A stretch of 64,000 nt of DNA from Pseudomonas abietaniphila (GTDB lineage: Bacteria; Pseudomonadota; Gammaproteobacteria; Pseudomonadales; Pseudomonadaceae): assembly GCF_039697315.1 (NCBI RefSeq), contig NZ_CP155619.1:682001-746000 (forward strand). The letters are read 5' to 3'. A program made the translations under genes and the position numbers. Positions 44,494 to 53,553 of the stretch are shown piece by piece; position 1 is the first letter of the stretch, and every line of letters begins with the position of its first letter. The notes beneath the pieces were generated by a model. That model made no database searches, had not been told where the DNA came from, and saw only the letters and a list, made by a program, of their open reading frames with translations.

Positions 44494-45485
44494 TAGGCAG
44501 ATCTCCTGGCTTGGAGCAAGGCTCGCGTCACGACACGGGGGATAAGGGCAATTTTATATGCATTGTGCTCGTAGACCTGAGCACCATCGGTTGCGCGCAT
44601 AGCTGCTTGCCTGATGACCGGTTCAGTGAAGTGCTGCCCAATCAGCGAAGTTTCGACGTCGCGTAATCGCCAGGGCTTGGTTGCCACCCCGCCTAGCGCA
44701 ATCCGTACTTCTTTGATCGTCTGACCGTCGTTCTCCAGTTCCACGCCTGCGGCTGCACTGGCCGCCGCAAACTCATAAGAGGCGCGGTCGCGGACTTTTA
44801 AATAGTGAGAGCTCTGAAGCGCAGGAGTGACGGGAATTTCGATGGCGGTAATGACCTCTCCGGCTCTGAGGTCGTTTTCAACATCAGGTGTGCCGCCGGG
44901 TGCTCTGAAAAAATCTTCTGCCCGAACGACCCGAAGCTGCTGACCCTGGATATGAATCTGTCCGTCGAAGGCCGCTAACGCGACGGCAAAGTCGCCTGGG
45001 TAAACGGCAATGCATGATTCGCTGGTGCCCAGTACCGCGTGATTGCGATTGATGCCACGCAGTGCCGCACACCCGCTGCCGGGGCTGCGTTTGTTGCACT
45101 GCGCATTGCCAGTAGCATCTCGGAAATACGAACAACGTGTCTTCTGCAGCACGTTACCGCCAAGCGTCGCCATATTCCGGATCTGCGCGGAGGCCGCCCG
45201 CCAGAGACTTTCGGAGATGGCGGGTGCGAGACGCATTATTTCCGGGTGATCGGCCACTGCGCTCATCCTGGCGAGGCTGCCGATAAGCATCCGCGAGGAA
45301 TCAACGTAAATTTGATCGAGGCCGTTGATTCTAGTGAGATCCAAGAGTGTTGCAGGTCGCTCAACGCCACACTTCATGAGATCGACCAGATTCGTCCCCC
45401 CACCCAGCAGTCGAGTGCCGGGTTGGCCTGCGAGGCGAACGGACTCGGCAATGTCCGATGCACGCTGGTACTCAAAGCGTCTCAT
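44493..45485 (-). CDS. Aldehyde oxidoreductase, FAD-binding subunit (PaoB-like)
   Basis: 330 residues. LLGGGTNLVDLMK is the FAD diphosphate loop. The cysteine cluster CSYFRDATGNAQCNKRSPGSGC (positions roughly 135-157; in part) is the extra 4Fe-4S motif that marks PaoB-type subunits and is missing from ordinary xanthine dehydrogenases. The ATG at 45485 has GGGG 7 bases upstream and overlaps the 2Fe-2S gene by 14 bases. It passes electrons from the molybdenum subunit to the acceptor. Confidence 0.93.
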   Translation of the reverse strand: MRRFEYQRASDIAESVRLAGQPGTRLLGGGTNLVDLMKCGVERPATLLDLTRINGLDQIYVDSSRMLIGSLARMSAVADHPEIMRLAPAISESLWRAASAQIRNMATLGGNVLQKTRCSYFRDATGNAQCNKRSPGSGCAALRGINRNHAVLGTSESCIAVYPGDFAVALAAFDGQIHIQGQQLRVVRAEDFFRAPGGTPDVENDLRAGEVITAIEIPVTPALQSSHYLKVRDRASYEFAAASAAAGVELENDGQTIKEVRIALGGVATKPWRLRDVETSLIGQHFTEPVIRQAAMRATDGAQVYEHNAYKIALIPRVVTRALLQARRSA

Positions 45486-45972
45486 GTTCGATCCCCTTGG
45501 CCAGCGATCCTGCCGCGTCTTTGATCGCCTCGAGAATGTTTGCATACGCTCCGCAGCGACAAATATTGCCGCTCATGTATTCGCGAATGTCGCTGTCAGA
45601 ACCCGCATGCCCCTCACGAATACACGCCACTGCGGACATGATTTGGCCCGGCGTGCAGTAGCCGCACTGAAAGGCATCGTGTCTGACGAAAGCAGCCTGC
45701 ACGACGTGCAGCTCATCAGCATTGCGAGACAGGCCCTCAATCGTAACCACCGGTAGGCCCTCCGCCTGCGCGGCCAGTGTCAAACAGCTCAGGATGCGTG
45801 CACCGTTCACATGGACCGTACAAGCGCCACATTGGCCGTGATCGCAACCTTTTTTGGTGCCAGTCAGCCCTAGATGCTCACGCAGTGCATCAAGTAATGT
45901 GGTACGGGGATCAATAGCCAATGCACGATCCAATCCGTTGATATGCAGCGTAATGGTTTCGACGTTTTTCAT
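45472..45972 (-). CDS. Aldehyde oxidoreductase, 2Fe-2S subunit (PaoA-like)
   Basis: 166 residues with two clusters: [21 protein letters not shown] is plant-type ferredoxin-like, and CGYCTPGQ...CRCGAY the alpha-helical one. Unlike E. coli PaoA it begins directly with the ferredoxin domain and has no Tat signal. It either stays cytoplasmic or is carried with the Tat-bearing large subunit. First gene of the operon; the start is ATG 45972 (a TTG two codons earlier is possible). Confidence 0.93.
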   Translation of the reverse strand: MKNVETITLHINGLDRALAIDPRTTLLDALREHLGLTGTKKGCDHGQCGACTVHVNGARILSCLTLAAQAEGLPVVTIEGLSRNADELHVVQAAFVRHDAFQCGYCTPGQIMSAVACIREGHAGSDSDIREYMSGNICRCGAYANILEAIKDAAGSLAKGIEHETL

Positions 45973-46152
45973 TCCCAAGCCCGACGTACTTGAGCCTTGG
46001 TTAGCGCTGGCTCCTGTCCAGACTATAGGGGCGACAACGAGTACCTTGAGAGCCTGTTTCTCTTCGATGATTGCCTATTACTCTTGTGCGCAATAAGCCA
46101 TGAACAGCGCCTTGGCAACAGGCTGAGCCAATCCGGACAAATTGCCCGGCGG

Positions 46153-47085
46153 CTATGACATATCCATGATTGACCGCATGTCTCGAATCGGGGGCTGGCC
46201 AAATTGTCGGCGGTACTCACGACTGAACTGGGTACTGCTCTCGTAACCCACTCTGAATGCAACGGTGGATGCATCTGCCTGTTCTGCCAGTAAAAGCCGC
46301 CTGGCTTCATGCAAACGCAGCTGTTTCTGATATTGCAGGGGACTCATCGATGTCATCGCCCGAAAATGATGATGAAACGTTGAAACGCCCATGCCTGCTT
46401 TTCCCGCCAGGTCTTCTACTTTAATGGGAAGAGTGAAATTGTCTTTAAGCCAATTGATAGCTTTCGCGATACGGTTACTTTGCGTACCTGTCAAAACTGT
46501 CTGGCGCAACCTCGCGCCCATGGGGCCGACCAGCAGTCGATAAATGATCTCTCGCTGCAGGATTCCCCATAAATAAGCGGGGTTACCCGAGTAGTCGCAC
46601 AGATCCAGGGTTTTGGAGACCAACTCCAACATTTCGTTTGTGGCTGGCCCGGTCGCCATCCCGGAATCTGAACAGATCTCTCCATAGTTGTTCAGCTCCA
46701 GATCGGCTAACACTTCGCGCGCGATATCAAGGTTGAGCTTTATCAACACCGACACATAAGGATCATCTTCCGTGGCTCCCAAGACTTCGGTCGTTGTAGG
46801 CAAGTTCATGGACGTCAGCAAAAACCTTGAGGCGTCATAGTGAAAAACCGAATCGCCCAGCTTAATTCGTTTCGCACCTTGGAGAATAACCGCAAAACTG
46901 GGCTCATAAAAGTAACCGGTTGGCGGTAAAGGCTGATCCCGAAAGTGCAGCCCGACGCCCGGTAATAATTCGGCGTCGGAAGAGTGTTTCGCAATAAGCC
47001 CCAAAACTCTTTTTGCCAAAGAACTCCGGATCGGAGATGTGAGACGCAAGAGATTCAAATCCGCTTCACTCATTTCGTGTTTCAT
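46153..47085 (-). CDS. AraC family regulator, YqhC-like
   Basis: 310 residues. An AraC_N domain of the cupin-less type (about 30-190: GYFYEPSFAVILQGAKRI and DDPYVSVLIKLN) followed by two HTH motifs in the last 100 residues (VEDLAGKAGMGVSTFHHHF and FRVGYESSTQFSREYRRQFG). This combination is typical of YqhC, which responds to aldehydes. GAGG lies 5 bases before the ATG. It sits between the aldehyde oxidoreductase operon (same strand) and the SDR/OYE/SDR operon (divergent), making it the likely hub of an aldehyde/enone response. Confidence 0.9.
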   Translation of the reverse strand: MKHEMSEADLNLLRLTSPIRSSLAKRVLGLIAKHSSDAELLPGVGLHFRDQPLPPTGYFYEPSFAVILQGAKRIKLGDSVFHYDASRFLLTSMNLPTTTEVLGATEDDPYVSVLIKLNLDIAREVLADLELNNYGEICSDSGMATGPATNEMLELVSKTLDLCDYSGNPAYLWGILQREIIYRLLVGPMGARLRQTVLTGTQSNRIAKAINWLKDNFTLPIKVEDLAGKAGMGVSTFHHHFRAMTSMSPLQYQKQLRLHEARRLLLAEQADASTVAFRVGYESSTQFSREYRRQFGQPPIRDMRSIMDMS

Positions 47086-47413
47086 GAATTCCTCACTTTA
47101 CTGAAGCGCTGAAGGAGCTTGAGCTTAGCCCAAAGCCGCGGCCGACCAGATAATCGGGCATCCCATGCGAAAGGTCCACCGCTTGCATCTAAGAGCTTTT
47201 ACCCGTCGGTAGGATAGCTCAATCGCAGCACACCTGTCGGCCTCGATCCTCGGTAACTGCATCGCAAGAGGATCGGGCAATCAAAAGGAAGGATTCGGCT
47301 AACCCTCGTATCGCTTCCCGAAATATTATGAAATAACTGTATCGCATAAATAATTCGTTGATTCTAACGACGCCATCTAATTAGTGAGAAATGGATATAT
47401 GTAGGAGGTGTAA
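47086..47413. other. Divergent control region AraC / SDR
   Basis: 328 bases without a gene, AT-rich toward the SDR. A good AGGAGG ribosome-binding site stands 5 bases before the SDR ATG. No clear palindrome; AraC-type sites are usually direct repeats and none was obvious by eye. Confidence 0.5.
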
Positions 47414-48250
47414 ATGAGGACTTGGCTAATCACCGGCGCAAACCGTGGCCTGGGCTATGAAATGGCAAAGTCAGCGCTGCTCCAGGGCGACCAAGTAATA
47501 GCGACCGCTCGAAATATGAAACATCTTCATGAAAAGTTTGAAATGTTTCACCCACGTGTACTCACCCTTTCTCTAGATGTGACTGACAGTACATCGATCT
47601 CTTTGGCTATCGACGCAGGTGTGAAGCGGTTCGGACGAATCGACATATTGGTCAATAACGCAGGGTTCGGGCAACTGGGTCCATTCGAACAGATTTCGGA
47701 ACAGGCCGTAGAGCGGCAGTTCCAGACCAACGTGTTTGGTGTCTTCGCTGTGACCCGTGCGGTGCTGCCTATCATGCGCAGCCAGCGCAGCGGACACATT
47801 ATCTCCATTACTTCTCTGGCCGGGCTGAAAGGAATGGGCGGATCGTCAATCTACTGCGCGTCCAAGTTTGCCGTAGAGGGTTGGTCTGAGGCGCTTAGGG
47901 AAGAGGTTGAACACTTCGGCATCAAAGTAAGCCTGGTCGAACCTGGACAGTTCAGAACCGATTTTCTTGATAAAACTTCTGTTCAGTATGCAGACACGTG
48001 GATGGACGAATATGCCGATTACGCACAGGCCCAGCGTAGTCGTCTTGACGCCGTCAGCCATCAACAATTGGGGCATCCCGAGAAACTCGGAGCGGCTGTC
48101 CTGGCCTTGGTCGATGCCAAATCCCCGCCCACCCGTTTGCCATTGGGCTCTGATGCCTACGCGGTGCTGATCAAGCGTTCGGAGCAGCAACGTCTAGAGG
48201 CACAGGCGTGGCGCGAACTGTCGCTCTCGACCGATTTTCCATCCAGCTGA
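47414..48250 (+). CDS. SDR family oxidoreductase (classical, 278 aa)
   Basis: TGANRGLG cofactor loop near the start, NNAGFG, and YCASKFAVEG with catalytic Tyr and Lys. An EPGQFRTDF segment and the longer C-terminus place it with broad-range aldehyde/ketone reductase-type SDRs. AGGAGG precedes the ATG by 5 bases, one of the strongest sites in the window. Co-directional with the Old Yellow Enzyme gene 21 bases later; probably one operon under the AraC regulator. Confidence 0.92.
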   Translation: MRTWLITGANRGLGYEMAKSALLQGDQVIATARNMKHLHEKFEMFHPRVLTLSLDVTDSTSISLAIDAGVKRFGRIDILVNNAGFGQLGPFEQISEQAVERQFQTNVFGVFAVTRAVLPIMRSQRSGHIISITSLAGLKGMGGSSIYCASKFAVEGWSEALREEVEHFGIKVSLVEPGQFRTDFLDKTSVQYADTWMDEYADYAQAQRSRLDAVSHQQLGHPEKLGAAVLALVDAKSPPTRLPLGSDAYAVLIKRSEQQRLEAQAWRELSLSTDFPSS

Positions 48251-48271
48251 TACTCAAAAGCGAGCCAACAA

Positions 48272-49402
48272 ATGAGCGCTTTATTCTCTGAATTCAACTT
48301 GTCCGGCCTGGTCCTGCCCAATCGCATCATCATGCCGCCCCTCACCCGATCCCGCGGTCCTGAGGACGCAGCTACCGAACAGGTTGCGCTGTATTACACA
48401 CAGCGTGCCACCGCCGGGTTAATCATTGCTGAAGGTTCGCCGATTTCCAATGAGGGCCAAGGATACCTGTTCAACCCAGGCATCTTTACGCCTGAACAGA
48501 TCGCCGGTTGGCGGTTGGTCACCGACTCGGTTCACAGCGTGGGCGGGCGGATGTTCCTCCAGATCTGGCACGTAGGACGTATTTCGCACACTTCCATTCA
48601 ACACGAAGGGCGTGCACCGGTAAGTTCCACCCATCAGATCGCTGAGGGCTCCATGGCGTTTGGCCGTGATGAAGAAGGAAACGTGGCGTTCTTGCAATCT
48701 TCAGCTCCCCGCGCGCTTGAAACGGACGAAGTATCCCGCGTCGTTTCAGATTTCGCCCAAGCGGCCAGAAATGCCATTGAAGCGGGGTTCGACGGCATAG
48801 AGCTGCATGCTGCCAATGGCTACCTGTTCGATCAGTTTATGAACCCGCTTATCAACGATCGGACCGACAAGTATTCGGCGCAGACCATGGAAGGCCGCCT
48901 GAGATTCACTCTGGAAGTGGTTGATGCAGTCGCGCAGACCATCGGCGCCGAACGTGTGGGTATCCGGCTGACACCTTACGGCGTTATCAATTCGGTGCCG
49001 CTCTTCGATGAAACTGCCGAGACATATATTGCGTTGGGCAAGGCTTTAGAAGAGAAAAAAATCGCCTACATCCACGTGATGGATCAGACCGGCTTCTTCA
49101 ACACTCCTGAAGGCCAGAAGCCAACCAGTGAAGCCATCCATGACATCCTTTGGCAATGGCGAAAAGTTGCACCAAATGTCGCACTCATGCTTGATGGCGG
49201 ATTGACTAAGGCCCGTGCCGAACAAATGATCAGTGATGGTCTCATCGATCTGGCAGGGTTCGGTCAACCGTACATTGCCAATCCCGATCTGGTCGAAAGA
49301 CTGCGCTTTGATCGCCCACTTGCTCAAGCAGACAGACCAACCTACTACACCGGCGGAGCCAAGGGTTACATCGACTATCCGCCCTATCGCCTCGGGCGTT
49401 GA
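48272..49402 (+). CDS. Old Yellow Enzyme family alkene reductase (NemA-like)
   Basis: 376 residues, full length. FMN TIM barrel with LIIAEGSP, QIWHVGRISH, the substrate-binding HAAN at 179-182 followed by Tyr184, and the phosphate loop GFGQPYIANPDL. The end reads GYIDYPPY like its relative at the left edge. It reduces alpha,beta-unsaturated carbonyls and electrophilic nitro compounds. Position between two SDRs beside a YqhC-like regulator fits reactive-electrophile detoxification. Confidence 0.95.
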   Translation: MSALFSEFNLSGLVLPNRIIMPPLTRSRGPEDAATEQVALYYTQRATAGLIIAEGSPISNEGQGYLFNPGIFTPEQIAGWRLVTDSVHSVGGRMFLQIWHVGRISHTSIQHEGRAPVSSTHQIAEGSMAFGRDEEGNVAFLQSSAPRALETDEVSRVVSDFAQAARNAIEAGFDGIELHAANGYLFDQFMNPLINDRTDKYSAQTMEGRLRFTLEVVDAVAQTIGAERVGIRLTPYGVINSVPLFDETAETYIALGKALEEKKIAYIHVMDQTGFFNTPEGQKPTSEAIHDILWQWRKVAPNVALMLDGGLTKARAEQMISDGLIDLAGFGQPYIANPDLVERLRFDRPLAQADRPTYYTGGAKGYIDYPPYRLGR

Positions 49403-49448
49403 GTCTGAATGATCCCTCTTTAACCGACTAAATCATCAGGACCATAAA

Positions 49449-50222
49449 ATGCCTCGTTATCTGGAAATGCAAGACAAAGTCGCTCTGGTTACAGGAGCTG
49501 GGTCTGGGATCGGCCAAGCGGTCGCGCTGGCGTTCGCGAAACAAGGCGCCCGTGTTGTCGTTTCCGATGTTAATACTCAAGCAGGAGAACAGACTGTCAG
49601 CCTAATTACTGAGTTGGGAGGGGAAGCGATTTTCATCAAAACTGACGTCAGTGATGACACTCAGGTCGGTCATCTGGTCGCACACTCTGTGGCCAAATAC
49701 GGTCGAATTGACTACGCACTCAACAATGCCGGCGTGACTCAGAACTCACAGAAACTCGCCGAGCAGCCTGTCGAGACCTACGACAAAATATTCGATGTAA
49801 GCGTCAGAGGGATGTGGCTATGCATGCGCCACGAAATCGATCAGATGCTCAAACAGGGCGGCGGCGCGATCGTGAACATGGGCTCCATGTCGAGCGTCGT
49901 CGGTATCCCAGGACTTTCGACGTATTCAAGCTCAAAGCATGCAGTGCTCGGGCTCACCCGAGGCGCAGCGTTGGACTACGCCAAGCAAGGGATACGCGTG
50001 AATGCAGTAGGCCCTGGCACGATTGATACGCCCATGATTCAGCGATTTATCGAATTGGCCGGTAGCGAAGACGTCATGGCACCGATCCGAGCAGCGCATC
50101 CCATAGGACGTACAGGACGTCCCGAGGAAGTCGCTGATGCAGTTCTATGGCTCTGCTCTGACGCGTCTTCGTTCGTAGTAGGCCATATGCTCATGGTTGA
50201 TGGCGGATATTCAGTCCAGTGA
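49449..50222 (+). CDS. SDR family oxidoreductase
   Basis: 257 residues: TGAGSGIG at 15-22, NNAGVT, YSSSK active site, GPGTIDTPM after the PG motif, and the terminal VDGGYSV. AGGA lies 7 bases before the ATG. Third gene of the SDR/OYE/SDR group, 46 bases after the alkene reductase. Substrate unknown. Confidence 0.92.
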   Translation: MPRYLEMQDKVALVTGAGSGIGQAVALAFAKQGARVVVSDVNTQAGEQTVSLITELGGEAIFIKTDVSDDTQVGHLVAHSVAKYGRIDYALNNAGVTQNSQKLAEQPVETYDKIFDVSVRGMWLCMRHEIDQMLKQGGGAIVNMGSMSSVVGIPGLSTYSSSKHAVLGLTRGAALDYAKQGIRVNAVGPGTIDTPMIQRFIELAGSEDVMAPIRAAHPIGRTGRPEEVADAVLWLCSDASSFVVGHMLMVDGGYSVQ

Positions 50223-50532
50223 CAAATGTCGAGGCGGCCATGGCGATTAATCCGTCGTCGTGGCCGGCTTCTAGTTTGAGTCATCACTATAACGATTCAC
50301 TCAAGCAAACCATGGCGCTAACCGTAGGCCATACCAAATATCAAATTCAGCAAAAGGTAGCTGTCGGCCAGAAGCTGCCTGTCGTAATCGATTCAATCAG
50401 CCAGAGGCGGACTCGCCCCACCATCCTTCTGTACTTTTATGCTCGATTATGATGACGAGGCTGGTGTGGCTCGCTCGTGAAAAAAGGGAGCAACTTGGGA
50501 GCCTGAGCATGCTTGGCAGCGCGGTCTACCGG
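50223..50532. other. Gene-free stretch between two operons
   Basis: Short frames only. It includes dispersed motif copy 4 (50356-50379). The two flanking genes converge here; no convincing terminator is visible. Confidence 0.5.
50356..50379 (+). repeat. Dispersed motif, copy 4 (TCGGCCAG form)
   Basis: GGTAGCTGTCGGCCAGAAGC, then TGCC. A looser remnant (CAGCCAGAGGCGGAC) follows about 20 bases later. Confidence 0.55.
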
Positions 50533-52035
50533 CTACTGTGAAACGCCTAATGATAAAAGCCGCCCGATCTTTCTGGTCGCTTCCTGCATCAAAAGAGTAA
50601 GACGAGGCAGGTCACGCTCATCTTTGCGATATTGGGGGATCGTCGCGGAAATTGAGCCACGGATTTTGCCATCAATAAAGAACGGTACCGCCAAACCAAA
50701 AGCGCCGAGAACACGCTCCCCTGCCCCGGTCGCCCAGCCACGCTCAGCGATCACTTGAAGGTCAGCCTTGAGCTCGATACGGTCGGTAATCGTTGCCTCA
50801 GTCAGCTTGATCAGCTCAATGGATTCAATCGTCTCCTGGTCACAGAACGCGAGCACCGCTTTGCCTGCCGCACCTGCATAAAGTGGCACATCCGTATTCA
50901 CCGAGAGCTGGTACTGAATGGGCCGCCACCCCTGAATCACGTCTAAAAATTCAGCGCGTTTGAGCTCCTCATCGAATGACAGAATGGCGATGGTCTCACC
51001 GGTTTCCTGAACAAGACTTTGAACCGTAGGGCGCGTCAGGTCTGCAATGTTTTCTCGAAAACCCAGCCTGGATGCCCACTGAAAAAGCTTTGGGCCGGGA
51101 TACAACATTGAGCCTATTAAAACCACTACCCCAGACTGTATTCCGGACTGCACTAGACGCTTAGCGGTAGCTGCATTGCACAACAACTGATCGTGCAAAC
51201 CGACGGTATTTTTCACACCTTGAGGCAGGGCACAAGCGATGAGCAGAAGCCGTTCAAGGCGCGAGGCCGTGGACTTCGTATCTTCGAGCGAGACAATAGG
51301 CTGGGACACTTCTCGTTTGCACAAAGTCTCGTCAATCATCTTTACGAGCTCGTCAGAAAAACTCAACACACCATCATTGAATAGCTCTGCATTATGCGTT
51401 GGCTTGCCATCGGCTGAATGGACAGAAATGGCAATCACTAGACCGCTCTGTAGTCTTCGGACAACTACAGACAGCGGCTCTGGGAATTCATACTCAGATG
51501 AGTCGGAGACGTTCAGCGGCCCAGATTGAATCAGCTCTTCCATTCCCAAGAATGCTGCTAGCTGCCCTCCGATTCCTCCAAACGACAACGGATGCATAGC
51601 CCCCAACTCGGGCCGGAAGGTCAGCGAGGCCTTAGGTTCACTGCATGCCGCAACAAAATATCCGCCGGCTCCCGGGCTGTAGATCGACAACAGCGCAGTG
51701 GCATTAGTGGAGTCTGCCAACTCAGCAAGCCTCGCACTGCAAATCTGCAGCAACACGCTTCTCGCAATCAGCGCGTTGGTCAGAACACTCACCCTGGGGC
51801 CTACGATGTACTTCCCGGCACCCGCCTCGAGGGCAAAACCTTGCTCGACGAGTGTGAGCAATATCCGATTAATGGTGCTTCGACTCTCCCCCAGCTTGGC
51901 GGCTAGCTCTCGGACGCCCCAGGGCTCTGCGCTGGCCCTCAATACAAGCGCATCTATCACCTCAATCAGCCTTGTGTGACTGGACGCAATTGAATTGGGC
52001 TGTGAGCGTTGATTTACGGGGGTTTCTTGAGCCAT
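50533..52035 (-). CDS. Tandem IclR-type regulator (two IclR units in one protein)
   Basis: 500 residues, twice the usual IclR length. The first unit has an HTH at about 20-80 (GVRELAAKLGESRSTINRILLTLVEQG, in part) and an effector domain to about 240. A second unit starts near residue 255 (STASRLERLLLIACALPQG) with a weaker HTH, then a full IclR effector domain with PLYAGAAGKAVLAF. The start is placed at ATG 52035, where no good Shine-Dalgarno is seen; TTG 52095 is the alternative. Divergent from the MHS transporter across 170 bases containing three palindromes; very likely controls the 52206-58526 island. Confidence 0.88.
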   Translation of the reverse strand: MAQETPVNQRSQPNSIASSHTRLIEVIDALVLRASAEPWGVRELAAKLGESRSTINRILLTLVEQGFALEAGAGKYIVGPRVSVLTNALIARSVLLQICSARLAELADSTNATALLSIYSPGAGGYFVAACSEPKASLTFRPELGAMHPLSFGGIGGQLAAFLGMEELIQSGPLNVSDSSEYEFPEPLSVVVRRLQSGLVIAISVHSADGKPTHNAELFNDGVLSFSDELVKMIDETLCKREVSQPIVSLEDTKSTASRLERLLLIACALPQGVKNTVGLHDQLLCNAATAKRLVQSGIQSGVVVLIGSMLYPGPKLFQWASRLGFRENIADLTRPTVQSLVQETGETIAILSFDEELKRAEFLDVIQGWRPIQYQLSVNTDVPLYAGAAGKAVLAFCDQETIESIELIKLTEATITDRIELKADLQVIAERGWATGAGERVLGAFGLAVPFFIDGKIRGSISATIPQYRKDERDLPRLTLLMQEATRKIGRLLSLGVSQ

Positions 52036-52126
52036 CGGAAGACTAAATTGAAATGCAGGGTCTCCATTCTGCGGGTTAACCAAGTCCCGCCGCAATGACG
52101 CTCGGCAGTTGACAACCTCCTCGCCC

Positions 52127-52141
52127 TTCTAGATTCTAGAA
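52127..52141. promoter_or_regulatory. Palindrome 1, candidate IclR operator
   Basis: TTCTAGATTCTAGAA: two 7-base arms around one T, 92 bases upstream of the IclR start and 64 before the transporter ATG. Near the middle of the divergent region. Confidence 0.55.
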
Positions 52142-52153
52142 AAAACAAAAGCA

Positions 52154-52164
52154 GGACACTGTCC
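52154..52164. promoter_or_regulatory. Palindrome 2
   Basis: GGACACTGTCC, two 5-base arms around C, overlapping the next palindrome by one base. Confidence 0.4.
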
Positions 52165-52179
52165 CATTTTTTGAAATGG
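52164..52179. promoter_or_regulatory. Palindrome 3, candidate IclR operator
   Basis: CCATTT / AAATGG, six-base arms with a four-base centre. The arms resemble the AAATGG/CCATTT-like boxes known for IclR-family sites, 27 bases before the transporter ATG. Confidence 0.5.
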
Positions 52180-52205
52180 CAAGTGTTCGACTACCTGGAG
52201 AGGCC

Positions 52206-53552
52206 ATGAATAACAATAACGTTATGGCGGAGCCCGCCGTGCTGCCGACAAAAACCAAGGAGCAGGTATCGAAGGCCAAGAAGGCTACGCGAGCGGCTGT
52301 GTTCGGAACCTTCGTCGAGTACTACGATTTCAGCGTGTATGGTTACGTCGCCGCCACGCTCGCGATGGTGTTCTTCCCATCTGACGATCCCACCATCGGA
52401 TTGCTGAATACGTTTCTGGTGTTTGGCTCGGCGTTCCTTGTTCGCCCGCTGGGAGCGATAGGCTTTGGGTGGCTTGGCGACAAAGTCGGTCGGCGTGCCA
52501 GCCTTATCGCCAGCATCACTTTGATGGGCGCGGCGGCGACCTTGATCGGACTGCTACCGGGTTACGCAGTCATTGGCGTTTGGGCGCCCATCCTGTTGGT
52601 AGCGCTGAGGATGCTCCAAGGGTTCTCGGCTGGCGGCGAGATTGGCGGTGCTGCCAGCTACATCCGCGAGTGGGCACCGCCCAGTCGGCGCTCCTTGTAT
52701 ATTTCTTTCCTGCCCTCCATCGCCCAGCTCGGGAAAGGCCTGGCCGCAGCATTCGCTGGCTTGGCGGCAGCAACCCTGACCGATCCTCAGATGTTCGAAT
52801 GGGGTTGGCGTATACCGTTCCTTTTGGCGCTTCCCCTCGGCATCATCGGCCTGTGGATGCGTCTGAGCATCGAGGACAGTCCTGAGTTCGAATCGAAGAA
52901 AGACGACACCGCCGTCAAGAAAGGGCAACCTTTTGCCGAGTTGATCAGCACCTATCCTCGTGCGCTTTTTAAGGTGATCTTGATTTCGCTAGTGCAGAAC
53001 ATTGGTACCTACATCGGAACTGTTTTTATCGCCGCTTACTTCAGCTCCATCCTGGGTTACACCAAGGGGCAAGCTTCGACAATTGTTCTGATCGCAGTGA
53101 TCCTGGCTGCCTTTTTAATTCCGCTGGCTGGCCAGCTCGGCTCTTATCGTGGCGCCAAGTCGGTATTGCGCCTCTCCTACCTCGCTTACGCCGTGCTTTC
53201 AGTTCCTTCTTTCATGCTAATGCAGCAGGGGTCGGTCAATCTCGCAATCGCGGGTTTGGCGCTTGGCATGATCCCGTACGCACTTTGCCAAGCAGGTACT
53301 TACTCGGTAATGCCTGAGTTCTTCCCTATGCACATCCGCCACACGGGTGTCGCGTTCGGCCATAGCGTGGGAGCGGTTATTGGCGGCGGTGCCGGCCCTT
53401 ACTTTGCCACGTGGCTCATCGGCGCCACGGGTAACCAATACGCCCCCGCCTACATCTTGTGTGTTGCCGGCCTCATTGGGCTGATCGTCATTTCGACCGT
53501 TCGCAAGAACGCCCCAACTGACCAAGACACCACCACACATCAATATTCCTGA
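52206..53552 (+). CDS. MFS transporter, metabolite:H+ symporter (MHS) family
   Basis: 448 residues. The N-terminal AAVFGTFVEYYDFSVYGYVA, RPLGAIGFGWLGDKVGRR and EIGGAASYIREWAP are signature MHS motifs (as in shikimate, citrate and alpha-ketoglutarate permeases). Imports an organic acid in symport with protons. GGAG lies 5 bases before the ATG at 52206. First gene of a run with a hydroxyacid dehydrogenase, RraA-type protein and lactonase. Confidence 0.92.
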   Translation: MNNNNVMAEPAVLPTKTKEQVSKAKKATRAAVFGTFVEYYDFSVYGYVAATLAMVFFPSDDPTIGLLNTFLVFGSAFLVRPLGAIGFGWLGDKVGRRASLIASITLMGAAATLIGLLPGYAVIGVWAPILLVALRMLQGFSAGGEIGGAASYIREWAPPSRRSLYISFLPSIAQLGKGLAAAFAGLAAATLTDPQMFEWGWRIPFLLALPLGIIGLWMRLSIEDSPEFESKKDDTAVKKGQPFAELISTYPRALFKVILISLVQNIGTYIGTVFIAAYFSSILGYTKGQASTIVLIAVILAAFLIPLAGQLGSYRGAKSVLRLSYLAYAVLSVPSFMLMQQGSVNLAIAGLALGMIPYALCQAGTYSVMPEFFPMHIRHTGVAFGHSVGAVIGGGAGPYFATWLIGATGNQYAPAYILCVAGLIGLIVISTVRKNAPTDQDTTTHQYS

Positions 53553-53553
53553 G

